Virus record (IMG/VR): IMGVR_UViG_3300032313_001006
Location: 1-44,823 of that record
Length of the DNA: 44,823 bases
Strand: one strand, 5' to 3'
Source: a virus
Of the stretch, positions 9,852 through 17,910 are shown in pieces. Positions within the stretch are counted from its first letter, which is position 1; the number at the start of each line of letters is the position of its first letter. A program made the position numbers and the translations under genes. A model generated the notes under the pieces. The model searched no databases and had not been told where the DNA came from. It saw nothing but the letters and a program-made list of their open reading frames with translations.

Positions 9852-10525
9852 TGTATAAGTCTCCATCTATCCCAATTATCAATGCAACAGGTCAAGCGTT
9901 ACAAACTTATGTTGCCATGCAATCTAGTACCACTGGATCGTCAAACTATCAACTTGTTGATCCTAAATTAGCTTACGATCCGGTTACTGGAATCTTATCA
10001 GTAAACAAGATAGAATATAAAAACAACGGCACAGTAGAAAGTCACTTGCCAAGATCTGTGCAAACTTATATTAACATTCCTAGTACTCAGTCTTTTGTTG
10101 CTCAAAATAGAGCAGAAGTAGTTGGTCTAAGTGCTACAATAACACCTAGATCAACGAACAGTAAAATTTTTATTACTGTAAGATGGATGGGCGAATACGG
10201 CAACGATAATTATGTTTACAACTCCATGTGGGGGTTGGCAAGAAATGGTAGTACAATTGGTCCAGCGGTCAACCCAGGATCTAGGCTTTGGGGAATACAA
10301 ACTTCCACCCTATCGTATTGGGTAGCAGACAATAATAGTACACCAGAACCGGTGAATTTTTCATATCTTGATTCTCCAAGAACAACCTTACCATGTACCT
10401 ATGCAGTAACTTTTCTTTCGTATGTAAATATTACATTATATACTAATAGAACAGTGGGTGATATTGATCAAACCAGTGGTTACGAACGCGGCACTTGTTG
10501 TATTACATTAACGGAGCTTGCTTGA
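9851..10525 (+). CDS. Fiber-like protein, tandem paralog 2
   Basis: A 224-residue protein coupled to paralog 1 by TAATG. The shared motifs are YDPVTGILSV, LPRSVQTYIN, STNSKIFITVRWMGE, MWGLARNGSTIGP, YLDSPRTTLPCTYA and LYTNRTVGDIDQTSGYERGT. The core keeps the same order and spacing as its neighbours, but surface-type segments such as residues around 145-160 differ. That is what would be expected of duplicated adhesins diversifying in specificity. No separate promoter is visible, so it is presumably expressed with paralogs 1 and 3. Confidence 0.75.
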   Translation: MYKSPSIPIINATGQALQTYVAMQSSTTGSSNYQLVDPKLAYDPVTGILSVNKIEYKNNGTVESHLPRSVQTYINIPSTQSFVAQNRAEVVGLSATITPRSTNSKIFITVRWMGEYGNDNYVYNSMWGLARNGSTIGPAVNPGSRLWGIQTSTLSYWVADNNSTPEPVNFSYLDSPRTTLPCTYAVTFLSYVNITLYTNRTVGDIDQTSGYERGTCCITLTELA

Positions 10526-10526
10526 C

Positions 10527-11198
10527 ATGCCTATGTATTCAGAATTGCCAATTTATATAGCCGCAGAAAATAAAGATTATAATGTAAATTTGCAGTCACA
10601 AGTGACCGGCGATGTATACAACAGTCTTAGAGATACTAGTTTGCTTTATAATCCAGTTACTGGTATTTTAAAGGTAAATGGCATAAAATTTCCAAACACG
10701 GACGCCAGTACTACGGGATTGCCAAAATCTGCACAAACTTACTTGAATTCGGCAACCACACAAAGTATAGCAGCGTTTACACTAACTGACATAGACGGTT
10801 TACGAGCCACAGTAAAACCAAGTTCAGCTAGTTCAAAAGTTTTAATAGTAGTACGATGGTCAGGTGAATTGGGTGTAGCGGATGTTTATAATTGTATGTT
10901 TGGTTTAAAAAGAAATGGATCTCCAATTGGAGTTCCGTTGAATGTTGGTACAAGAATGTCTAGCATGGCCGCACTTACTAGTTCTTATAATCACAGCGGT
11001 GATTTTGCCAGTACACCTGAACTAATACAATATTACTACATTGACAGTCCGGGTACAACTGATCCAGTAACTTATCAAGCGACCTTTTTGCACAGTAGTT
11101 CTCAAACCTTGTACACAAATAGAACAGCTACTGACACAGACACCGCTGCCAGTTTTGAACGATTAACATCAAACATTTTTGTAATGGAAACACTATGA
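10527..11198 (+). CDS. Fiber-like protein, tandem paralog 3
   Basis: The frame is open from a TTG at 10518, but the ATG at 10527 is preferred: GGAG stands about 10 nt upstream, it lies just past the stop of paralog 2, and it gives an N-terminus (MPMYSELPIYIA) that aligns with paralog 2. The product is 223 residues. Shared motifs are YNPVTGILKVNG, TTGLPKSAQTYLN, SSKVLIVVRWSGE, MFGLKRNGSPIGVP, YYIDSPGTTDPVTYQ and LYTNRTATDTDTAASFERLT. It is closer to paralog 1 than to paralog 2 in the YGLKRNG and DSPGTT segments. The stop overlaps the next start (ATGA). Confidence 0.75.
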   Translation: MPMYSELPIYIAAENKDYNVNLQSQVTGDVYNSLRDTSLLYNPVTGILKVNGIKFPNTDASTTGLPKSAQTYLNSATTQSIAAFTLTDIDGLRATVKPSSASSKVLIVVRWSGELGVADVYNCMFGLKRNGSPIGVPLNVGTRMSSMAALTSSYNHSGDFASTPELIQYYYIDSPGTTDPVTYQATFLHSSSQTLYTNRTATDTDTAASFERLTSNIFVMETL

Positions 11199-11500
11199 TA
11201 TCACAAGCACTTACTAATCTACGCCCAGGAGCAACTTGGGTAATTCGCGGAGAAGAATCCTACGCCAGCATTGAGTGGACAGATTCTACCCAAACTATAC
11301 CCACCGAAGCGGAAGTTCTAGCCGAAGCTGCTAGATTAAGAACAGAATGGGAAAACGCCCAATACCGCAGAGACCGTGTCAAAGTGTACCCAAGAATACA
11401 AGATCAGCTGGATATGCTGTACTGGGACAAAGTAAACGGAACTGATACATGGCAACAAGCAATTGACGCAGTTAAAACGCAGTACCCAAAACCTGAGTAA
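11195..11500 (+). CDS. Small tail-fiber assembly chaperone-like protein
   Basis: A 101-residue soluble, charged protein. It begins SQALTNLRPGATWVIRGE, has an acidic helical middle (TEAEVLAEAARLRTEWENAQ) and a tail with YPRIQDQLDMLYWD. The last motif is the hallmark of small proteins encoded next to phage fiber genes and described as XkdW-like or tail-assembly-chaperone-like. Translation is coupled to fiber paralog 3 by ATGA. It would act in the host cytoplasm, helping fibers to fold or trimerise, and need not be in the virion. The assignment rests on motif and position. Confidence 0.6.
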   Translation: MISQALTNLRPGATWVIRGEESYASIEWTDSTQTIPTEAEVLAEAARLRTEWENAQYRRDRVKVYPRIQDQLDMLYWDKVNGTDTWQQAIDAVKTQYPKPE

Positions 11501-11510
11501 ACCAAAATCA

Positions 11511-11518
11511 GCTAAATA
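11511..11518 (+). promoter_or_regulatory. T4-late-like promoter element (GCTAAATA)
   Basis: GCTAAATAC matches six of eight bases of TATAAATA and lies 11 nt after a stop codon. The predicted start near 11524 gives a leader of about 31 nt for the 303-residue fiber gene. Confidence 0.5.
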
Positions 11519-11554
11519 CAACAAATAAAATGTAACTTAGCAAAGGTAAAAAAT

Positions 11555-12466
11555 ATGGCGATCCAAGTACAAATTAGACGGGGCTCTTCTGCAGAAAATG
11601 ATGCATTTACTGGAGCTCTTGGCGAAATTACAGTCGATACTACAAATAGAATTGTGCGTGTGCATGACGGAAGTACAGCTGGCGGATATTCGTTGGCCGG
11701 ATTCAATGCAACAGGTACTTTGACAAACAAAACATTCAATCTAACCAATAATACTTTGACGGGCACAACTGCACAGTTTAATGCTGCATTGAGTGATGGT
11801 GATTTTGCTACTCTAGCAGGCTCAGCTACACTAACAAACAAGACATTTAATCTAGCAGACAATACGCTGTCGGGAACAATTGCACAGTTTAATGCTGCAT
11901 TGAGTGATGGTGATTTTGCCACTCTAGCAGGATCAGAAACACTAACAAACAAAACTTTTATAAGTCCAATATTCAGTGGTGATCTAACAGTTACTGGTAA
12001 TATTGTTCCTGGCGCAAACTTGACATATAATCTTGGGTCAACCACTGGATTTTGGTCTACGATCTACGGTATAGCTTCTCAAGCACTTTACGCTGACTTG
12101 GCAGAAAATTACCTAGCAGATCAGATTTATCCACCTGGCACAGTGTTGGTGTTTGGTGGTTCAAACGAAGTCACTATTTCGTCATCCAGTTACGACACCG
12201 CAGTAGCAGGAATTGTTTCAACCAATCCAGCTTATCTAATGAATGCAATGGAAGGTAACATATCTGTTGCACTGTTGGGTCGTGTTCCTTGTTTTGTCAA
12301 AGGGCCAGTAGCTAGAGGTACTTTGTTAGTGACCAGCGACACTCCGGGTGTTGCTGAAGCACTTGACAATACTAGATTCCAGCCAGGTTGTGTGTTAGGA
12401 AAAGCATTGGCAGATATCACCGAGCCAGTTGTTGCAACAATTGAGGTTGTTGTAGGAAAATCTTAA
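11555..12466 (+). CDS. Short fiber with Mtd-type N-terminus and DLAENY C-terminus
   Basis: A 303-residue protein. The N-terminus (AIQVQIRRGSSAENDAF, ALGEITVDTTNRIVRVHDG) matches the small domain that starts many phage fibers, including the major tropism determinant. Two tandem 39-residue repeats follow, each ending in TAQFNAALSDGDFATLAGS or IAQFNAALSDGDFATLAGS, with LTNKTF linkers. The C-terminal ~120 residues start at ADLAENYLADQIYPPGTVLV and match the terminal domain of the first fiber gene in the window. The N-terminal domain probably docks to the tail and the repeats form a short shaft. The stop overlaps the next start (TAATG). Confidence 0.8.
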   Translation: MAIQVQIRRGSSAENDAFTGALGEITVDTTNRIVRVHDGSTAGGYSLAGFNATGTLTNKTFNLTNNTLTGTTAQFNAALSDGDFATLAGSATLTNKTFNLADNTLSGTIAQFNAALSDGDFATLAGSETLTNKTFISPIFSGDLTVTGNIVPGANLTYNLGSTTGFWSTIYGIASQALYADLAENYLADQIYPPGTVLVFGGSNEVTISSSSYDTAVAGIVSTNPAYLMNAMEGNISVALLGRVPCFVKGPVARGTLLVTSDTPGVAEALDNTRFQPGCVLGKALADITEPVVATIEVVVGKS

Positions 12467-13179
12467 TGCAAACAATCAAGCGTGTTTTTCGTAATACCTA
12501 TGGTGGTGAAGAGGTATTTTCTATGGCTGCATACAACAACAGCAAATGGACCTACGAAAAAGAATATGTACCAAGAGTGCTAAACAATTATAGATTTGGT
12601 AAATCAGCCATTGTAATAGGTAATGGTGTTGATAGATTAGCATTTGATTTAAACAATCTTAAAAAAAAGCAATTACAAACATACGGTTGCAATGCTCTAT
12701 ACAGAAACTTTGATCCAGATTTTTTAATAGTAACAGGATCTACTGTAGCAAGAGAAGTAATTGCTAGCGGCTATTGTGATACTCATGTGGTTTATTCTGA
12801 TACTGGAAAAATTTTATCGTATCCTGGTAAATTTCATTTGATACCACAAGATCCAAATTGGAATGCAGGAGCCGTTGCCGCTTACTTGGCATGCTTTGAT
12901 GGTCATTCTCGAGTGTATTTGTTGGGTCATGATGGAAACGATACATCTGGTACGAGTAACAATGTTTATGCTGACACCAACGGGTATAGCTCTGTCGCAA
13001 CAGACAGCAATGATGCTTTTTGGAGTCTAGCAATGTCACATGTGTTCAAAACTTATCCGTTGGTAGATTTTGTATTAGTTAACAGTTCGGGTAGAGGATA
13101 TATGCCGGAAGCTTGGCGAGGCTTTACGAACTTACGCAGGATTGATTTCAGACAACTGGTCATTGAGTGTGATCTTTAA
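12466..13179 (+). CDS. DUF115/Maf-like transferase-type protein
   Basis: A 237-residue protein translationally coupled to the short fiber gene. Key segments are SAIVIGNGVDRLAFDLN near residues 48-64, TYGCNALYRNFDPDFLIVTG near 76-95, a central part with HLIPQDPNWNAGAVAAYLACF, and VYLLGHDGNDTSG. GNG..R near the N-terminus followed by the G-C-N-A-L-Y-R-x-F-x-P-D pattern is characteristic of DUF115 proteins, which include the Maf flagellin glycosylation factors and some sialyltransferase-like enzymes. Direct coupling to a Thr/Asn-rich fiber gene makes virion fiber modification a reasonable guess; the substrate is unknown. Its 3' end overlaps the convergent Nudix gene by 48 nt. Confidence 0.55.
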   Translation: MQTIKRVFRNTYGGEEVFSMAAYNNSKWTYEKEYVPRVLNNYRFGKSAIVIGNGVDRLAFDLNNLKKKQLQTYGCNALYRNFDPDFLIVTGSTVAREVIASGYCDTHVVYSDTGKILSYPGKFHLIPQDPNWNAGAVAAYLACFDGHSRVYLLGHDGNDTSGTSNNVYADTNGYSSVATDSNDAFWSLAMSHVFKTYPLVDFVLVNSSGRGYMPEAWRGFTNLRRIDFRQLVIECDL

Positions 13180-13596
13180 CACACTTTCAACTGTTTTAAT
13201 TTTTTCTAAAATAACTCGAAAATTAAAAGTTCTCCATACACCAGGATGTAATGGCTTGGGATGATCTTCAATTGTGGTCCAAGCATATCCACGATGCTCG
13301 TTGTTTAGTACAGGAACAAACTCAGCGTCAACCAGAATAACATACGTGTGATATTCAAATGTTCCGTTGTCGCTAGTAAATTTTTCCAATGGAATGATTT
13401 TGTTGTAGACAATTGCGCCAATTTCTTCGCAAATTTCTCTTTGCAGTGCTTCGGTAGGACTTTCGTGTGACTCAACACCGCCGCCAACTAGGCCCCATGA
13501 TCCTGCATGTCTTTTTTGATTTCTTAATAAGAACAGATACCGTTTAGTTTGAATACTATAAACTAATGCACCACATCCTATATGATTAGACTCCAT
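13132..13596 (-). CDS. Nudix hydrolase
   Basis: A 154-residue protein with a complete Nudix box at residues 39-61 (G-x5-E-x7-R-E-I-C-E-E-I-G-A), including the metal-binding REICEE core. Nudix enzymes cleave nucleoside diphosphates linked to another group. T4 encodes one (NudE) acting on ADP-ribose and dinucleoside polyphosphates, but I cannot tell the substrate here. The start overlaps the end of the gp15 gene by 19 nt, so it is the last gene of the gp14-gp15 minus-strand operon. It converges with and overlaps the DUF115-like gene. Confidence 0.9.
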   Translation of the reverse strand: MESNHIGCGALVYSIQTKRYLFLLRNQKRHAGSWGLVGGGVESHESPTEALQREICEEIGAIVYNKIIPLEKFTSDNGTFEYHTYVILVDAEFVPVLNNEHRGYAWTTIEDHPKPLHPGVWRTFNFRVILEKIKTVESVLKITLNDQLSEINPA

Positions 13597-14942
13597 TCAC
13601 CACCTCGATATACACCTTCCACACTTTTAACCCATTCTTCGCCGGTCCATCTATACTGGATTCCTGTCAAGGTGTTTGTTACATACTCTGTTGATGTTTC
13701 ATTTGCACTGTCAAATACCACCTGCCACTGTGAACCATTGAATTCGATGATATCGTTAGCATTTGCTACTAGGGCATTCCATATCACGCTACCTTCGGTG
13801 TTACCGCTGTTGCCAATTGCAGCAGTCAACAAATAACGTGAATTAGTTGCTGGTGATAATAGACTGCTATCCACTGCAACATTTCTAGGATTAATGATAG
13901 CATTAACCGGATTCAATGTGTTTGTTGGCATAGTATCTTCAATTGGCTCAAACAATATAATATAAGGATCAGTTGGATGATATGCAATGGTTCCAATTAA
14001 TTCTGCACCACTGGGTAAAGCTAATCTAATTTCTGTAACACCGGTTATTAACGTTCCGTATATTTCAATAACAGATTTCCATGTTGTGGGAGGAGCAACG
14101 TTATTAATAGTGACATTGTTTGGCGATGTGGCAATTTCTTGTTGCTTTAACAGTTGCATCTGGTTACCAGCATACAATATTCCGTAATCAAGCGGTGTAA
14201 CATACTTTCGTGATGCAAGATTAATTAAAAGTGTTTCTTCACTGAATGCTCCTGTTTCGTCGTATAGACTACCAATGAATTTTTGTATCACACCAAGCCG
14301 CTTTACCTTTGCTGGCGCACTAATCCAAATTGGCATACTAAAAGTAAGTGTAGCAATATCAATTGGCTCTTCTGTACTAGTTGGCACAGTTCTTGAACTC
14401 CACTGCATATTTGATAATTGTACATAGCTCAGACTGGTCCAGTCTATATAATTGTCTGTACTTTGTATTTCAAATGCTGGATTAAACAACACAGCCAACT
14501 GTTCAATCAGTTGCATTTTTTGTTCGGTATTACTAGTCCATACATCCAATTTGACTTCCAAATTGTATGGTACAGGCATCAGGCGTTCAATGGTATAAGT
14601 ATCCCCTTGTTGACTATTATACAATCCTGTTTCTGGATCATATTGCCTTTCGCGCATCTGCATCTTGCTAACAAAGTAAGGCTCCTGCATTCGGTCTTGT
14701 TGGTAAGTAAACGCACTAATATATGCACTCATCGCGGGAACAGCATTTATTATGTTTTCACTGTTCTGTCTTAATATTGCGGCTGCTTGCCTACTAGGAT
14801 CTCCGTAGTACACAGGCACTCTTTGTAAAGTTCTAGTACCATCCTCCCCTTTACCAAACTCAACTTCAAAGTTACTGACAATTCTCATGAATTGAATCAA
14901 GAATCGTCTTATTTGTGCATCGTAAAAAAACTGTTGTGCCAT
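13578..14942 (-). CDS. 15: Tail sheath stabiliser / tail completion protein (gp15-like)
   Basis: A 454-residue protein. The N-terminal half matches T4 gp15 in pattern: FFYDAQIRRFLIQFMRIVSNFEVEFG, QRVPVYYGDPSRQAA, then VPYNLEVKLDVWTSNTEQKM and QLIEQLAVLFNPAFEIQ, then a segment like the T4 arms (IDIATLTFSMPIWISAP). T4 gp15 is 272 residues and forms the hexamer capping the finished tail and joining it to the neck. The extra ~200 C-terminal residues contain beta-rich sequence ending WRTGEEWVKSVEGVYRGGE-like, a possible surface extension. The ATG overlaps the gp14 stop (TAATG). Confidence 0.8.
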   Translation of the reverse strand: MAQQFFYDAQIRRFLIQFMRIVSNFEVEFGKGEDGTRTLQRVPVYYGDPSRQAAAILRQNSENIINAVPAMSAYISAFTYQQDRMQEPYFVSKMQMRERQYDPETGLYNSQQGDTYTIERLMPVPYNLEVKLDVWTSNTEQKMQLIEQLAVLFNPAFEIQSTDNYIDWTSLSYVQLSNMQWSSRTVPTSTEEPIDIATLTFSMPIWISAPAKVKRLGVIQKFIGSLYDETGAFSEETLLINLASRKYVTPLDYGILYAGNQMQLLKQQEIATSPNNVTINNVAPPTTWKSVIEIYGTLITGVTEIRLALPSGAELIGTIAYHPTDPYIILFEPIEDTMPTNTLNPVNAIINPRNVAVDSSLLSPATNSRYLLTAAIGNSGNTEGSVIWNALVANANDIIEFNGSQWQVVFDSANETSTEYVTNTLTGIQYRWTGEEWVKSVEGVYRGGEWSLII

Positions 14943-16327
14943 TAATTGTCTGCCTTTGGTTTAAGTGCCTGACTGAGGCTTTGTCGTTCTGTTACTTCGC
15001 CTGTGTTATTGACATAGGTGTTGGAGTTGTTAATAAACCCGCTACGTAATGTCTGACTATTGACCCCTGGTGTTAATGTGGTTCTAACATTGTCTTCAAT
15101 CTTGACCCAACGGCGCCCGTCCCATCTAAATAAACGATTTGGCAAGTAATCGGTACGCAAGGCATAAGCTCCAACCAATGGATTAGAAGGAAATGCAATA
15201 CCTGAATATACTGGCAGTCCATTTGGCGCTCGCCCATCACCAGTCAAATAACCCTGAACCGTTGCTGTTGGACTATCAATACCAGCATCCGAATCTATCA
15301 CTGTATCGTCGGCGGTTATTGAGCCGTTATCGGCAGTCACACCCGAAGGATCACCTGGACCATTCACAGGGTCTTCGGGTTTGATGTAAATATGATCAAT
15401 GTCGTATCCAGAATACGGAACATTGGTTTCGGCTTCACGTAGAATAGCGTCATTGATTTCAAGATATTTGTTGATAATACTACTAACAGATCCCAGGGTG
15501 ACATTGCCGGTATTACCTGTAAATGGATCAGTGTCAACCTTGATTTGATTCAATATATCTTTGTATTCTTGACTGTCGGTTAACGGATTGATTTTAACTC
15601 GCCATAGGTGTGGCCACCAAGTGGCACTATAACCTTCTGCGGCATTGTTACAATCGCTAATTACATAGAATCTTTTAAGAGCAACAGGCAAACTGTCATC
15701 TAGTGGATAATAATCTTTGAGATGCATTAACTCAATTACATCTCCGGGCATTAATTTACGTCCTAGTGTGGCAACCATGTCGTTGATATGAAACACCATA
15801 AACAGGGTACCAGTTTGCAAAAACATACCAAATTGACTGAGATCGAATGTTACATCTTGTGTTTGGTAGACGCCTCGCATGCTGTAAACGTCAGTATCAT
15901 ATTTCCTATCTCTATTTTCAAGAAAAAGCAAGTCCTGGATATTTGCAGCACTTTGATTTATATAACTTGGTTTGGCAGCGTCAGTATAAAATTTAACAGT
16001 TGAGCCAGATGCTAATACACTAGTGGTGCTTGCGCTCAAGGTCACTGTATTAGCTGTTTTTGCTGCAATCTTGGTTCCTGTTGTCACACCAGTTGCAGTA
16101 ACAAACATACCTAGATCAATGTCAGCAGTTGATGCAAAAGTCAAGGTTGTACCTGTTGCACCCTGTGCGGCACTGGTTGTTTTGGTTAAATTTTGTTCAA
16201 TGGTGCCTAAATATTTGTGTACTAAAATACCGGTGCCGCCTATAGTGAACATCTCACTGATATTACGATCCATGTATTTGTAGTCGTTTGTATGGGCTCC
16301 GTCTTTCCAAAGTGATAATCTTGGCAC
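14942..16327 (-). CDS. 14: Neck protein (gp14-like) with inserted beta module
   Basis: A 461-residue protein starting at GTG, with AAGGAT 8 nt upstream. The region around residues 125-245 (SMRGVYQTQDVTFDLSQFG, LGRKLMPGDVIELMHLKDYY, FYVISDCNNAAEGYSATWWP) corresponds to the core of T4-family gp14, a head-tail neck component. Residues about 50-115 (LTFASTADIDLGMFVTATGV, TGTKIAAKTANTVTLSAS) are a beta module absent from T4 gp14 and similar to the two repeats near 8040-8460. The C-terminus is a flexible extension. It is the first gene of a minus-strand operon with gp15 and Nudix. gp14 is assigned from pattern and the coupling to gp15. Confidence 0.7.
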   Translation of the reverse strand: MPRLSLWKDGAHTNDYKYMDRNISEMFTIGGTGILVHKYLGTIEQNLTKTTSAAQGATGTTLTFASTADIDLGMFVTATGVTTGTKIAAKTANTVTLSASTTSVLASGSTVKFYTDAAKPSYINQSAANIQDLLFLENRDRKYDTDVYSMRGVYQTQDVTFDLSQFGMFLQTGTLFMVFHINDMVATLGRKLMPGDVIELMHLKDYYPLDDSLPVALKRFYVISDCNNAAEGYSATWWPHLWRVKINPLTDSQEYKDILNQIKVDTDPFTGNTGNVTLGSVSSIINKYLEINDAILREAETNVPYSGYDIDHIYIKPEDPVNGPGDPSGVTADNGSITADDTVIDSDAGIDSPTATVQGYLTGDGRAPNGLPVYSGIAFPSNPLVGAYALRTDYLPNRLFRWDGRRWVKIEDNVRTTLTPGVNSQTLRSGFINNSNTYVNNTGEVTERQSLSQALKPKADN

Positions 16328-16348
16328 TGTTATATCCTTACTATCTAG

Positions 16349-16356
16349 TATTTAGT
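16349..16356 (-). promoter_or_regulatory. T4-late-like promoter element for gp14 operon
   Basis: On the minus strand the sequence reads ACTAAATACT. With T4 spacing, transcription starts near 16343 and gives a leader of about 16 nt containing the AAGGAT ribosome site of gp14. It lies in the short divergent gap between the late minus operon and the early-type plus genes. Confidence 0.55.
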
Positions 16357-16367
16357 TTATGCCCAAT

Positions 16368-16396
16368 TTGACAGAAAATAGCGTAAAGTGTATAAT
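16368..16396 (+). promoter_or_regulatory. Consensus sigma70-type promoter
   Basis: TTGACA (16368-16373), a 17-nt spacer and TATAAT (16391-16396) form a perfect match to the bacterial housekeeping promoter. The predicted start near 16402-16404 falls on the ATG of the 93-residue gene. This is the expected form of a phage early promoter used by unmodified host polymerase. Confidence 0.85.
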
Positions 16397-16403
16397 TATG
16401 GTT

Positions 16404-16685
16404 ATGTGTGAATTCAATTCATTAGACGACTGGGCATTAGTAAATCAACAACTACGCGGTCAAATACGTCCGTTGTATAATCAACAACATCGGCGCCAGT
16501 TGTTTAAAATGCATGATAATTTGTACCATAGTGTTACTAAATTGAGCCGCTGTGAAGTCGACTACCGCAGAACACACAATTCTACACAGTATTTAGAGCA
16601 GTTAGCAAAATGTAGACAACAGTTATTGGAATTGCAACAATGGCTCATGTTTGCGACACTGCTTGACACAAAACCAGAAGAGTAG
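16404..16685 (+). CDS. Small conserved phage protein of unknown function
   Basis: The frame is open from an ATG at 16359, but that start lies upstream of the consensus promoter and would not be on its transcript. ATG 16398 or 16404 fits better; 16404 gives MCEFNSLDDWALVNQQLRGQ and 93 residues. No Shine-Dalgarno sequence precedes it, so it may be read from a leaderless mRNA. The protein is rich in Gln, Arg and Leu and is probably helical (PLYNQQHRRQLFKM, then CRQQLLELQQWLMFATLL). No known domain is recognised. The downstream early promoter begins inside its 3' end. Confidence 0.6.
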   Translation: MCEFNSLDDWALVNQQLRGQIRPLYNQQHRRQLFKMHDNLYHSVTKLSRCEVDYRRTHNSTQYLEQLAKCRQQLLELQQWLMFATLLDTKPEE

Positions 16686-16691
16686 TATAAT
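16663..16691 (+). promoter_or_regulatory. Consensus sigma70-type promoter
   Basis: TTGACA (16663-16668), a 17-nt spacer and TATAAT (16686-16691) match the sigma70 consensus exactly. It straddles the stop codon of the preceding small gene. Transcription would start near 16698, leaving a short leader with AAGGAG 5 nt before the ATG at 16720. Confidence 0.88.
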
Positions 16692-16719
16692 GTTGTATTC
16701 TAAGTAACAAGGAGCAAAA

Positions 16720-17907
16720 ATGGCACTAGCACAAAGCGTAAAAGCACCCAAAAAAGCACCTAAAAAAACACGCGACCCTTTGTTCACTGACGAAAAGTAC
16801 ACCGGCAGCGAACCAGTCTGGGACACTGAACGTGCATTAAAAATGTCGCAAGAAGAATTTGATCACTTTTTGCGTAAAAGTTTTTTCTATTACAATTACT
16901 TTTATGCTCAAAAAGACCTTAAAAAGCACATGGTCAAGTGGATGCAAGAAAACAAATACAGTAAAGCAGACGTGAGTGCATTTATTCGTAGCTCGGACCG
17001 TGCTGTTCCGATGACAGCATACGGCTTGCTTATGTCACATCGTCAAGGCATGCCGTTTCGAGAAAAAGAATTAACTTATTTCAAACAACAAATTGACAAT
17101 GCGATTACAGCAGCTGATTCAGAACCTGAAGATTCTGCAACTGGTGCAAAACCAGCAGAAGTAACAGCACCAAGTAAAATACCCACAATTCAAGACAGAT
17201 TGAACGAAAAAACAAGTGAGCATCTTGCTCACTTTGAAGGACTGTATGACGAAGTAGTAACCGGAGGTACAGTTGATCCCAAAGCTTATGATTATTTTGT
17301 TGCCAACAATGTACCACAGGGACAATTAGGCAAGTTTCAAGACTATGCAGACACGCACCGCATGTACCTTACGGCGGCAATTGACAAGCTCGACGAACAG
17401 TTTGTTGAAGCCTACAAGCATATGAAAGCAGCAGACTTCAAGCGACACTTTGCATTTCTGGATGCAATTCAAACAGCAGTTGACCAATATCGTCGGGTCA
17501 AAAAGGCTACCAAAAAAGCCAGAGTAAAACGTGCTCCTAACAAAGAAAAGGTTGTCAGCAAGCTCAAATATCTGAAAGAGGAAAAGACGCTGAAACTGGT
17601 CAGTGTTAATCCCGTAGACATCATTGGAGCTCAAGAACTTTGGTGCTACAATACCAAAACTCGTAAACTTTACAAGTATATCGCAGACAGCCTAACAGGA
17701 CCGCTGGGCATCAAAGGCACTAGTATTACGAACTTTGATACTGCAAAGAGTGTGGGCAAAACCCTACGTAAGCCCGAAGAAAAGCTAAAAGAGTTTGCCA
17801 AAGCTACCAAAGTGCAGTTACGCAAGTTTTTGGACGAAATCAAAGCCACAGAAACACAGGGCAATGGGCGCATAAATTTGGACATGATTCTACTAAAAGT
17901 TCAATAA
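16720..17907 (+). CDS. Conserved phage protein of unknown function
   Basis: A 395-residue protein with a strong ribosome site (AAGGAG) and a consensus promoter, so it is probably made early and in quantity. It starts with a Lys-rich stretch (KAPKKAPKKTRDP), followed by a helical, aromatic-rich part (FDHFLRKSFFYYNYFYAQ). A basic segment KKATKKARVKRAPNKEK lies near residues 265-281. The C-terminal ~110 residues (VDIIGAQELWCYNTKTRKLY, GIKGTSITNFDTAKSVGKTL, GRINLDMILLKVQ) are the part I recognise as conserved in marine T4-like phages, without a known function. The basic ends suggest nucleic-acid binding. It lies between the inverted gp14/15 operon and gp13. Confidence 0.75.
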   Translation: MALAQSVKAPKKAPKKTRDPLFTDEKYTGSEPVWDTERALKMSQEEFDHFLRKSFFYYNYFYAQKDLKKHMVKWMQENKYSKADVSAFIRSSDRAVPMTAYGLLMSHRQGMPFREKELTYFKQQIDNAITAADSEPEDSATGAKPAEVTAPSKIPTIQDRLNEKTSEHLAHFEGLYDEVVTGGTVDPKAYDYFVANNVPQGQLGKFQDYADTHRMYLTAAIDKLDEQFVEAYKHMKAADFKRHFAFLDAIQTAVDQYRRVKKATKKARVKRAPNKEKVVSKLKYLKEEKTLKLVSVNPVDIIGAQELWCYNTKTRKLYKYIADSLTGPLGIKGTSITNFDTAKSVGKTLRKPEEKLKEFAKATKVQLRKFLDEIKATETQGNGRINLDMILLKVQ

Positions 17908-17910
17908 ATA
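17903..17910 (+). promoter_or_regulatory. T4-late-like promoter element (AATAAATA)
   Basis: AATAAATATA overlaps the stop of the preceding gene and differs from TATAAATA at one position. The predicted start near 17916 gives a ~17-nt leader with AGGA ahead of gp13. Confidence 0.6.

Noticed and set aside
16359-16403. Upstream ATG of the small gene
   Set aside because: It lies before the consensus promoter, so it would not be on the transcript; the later ATGs fit better.
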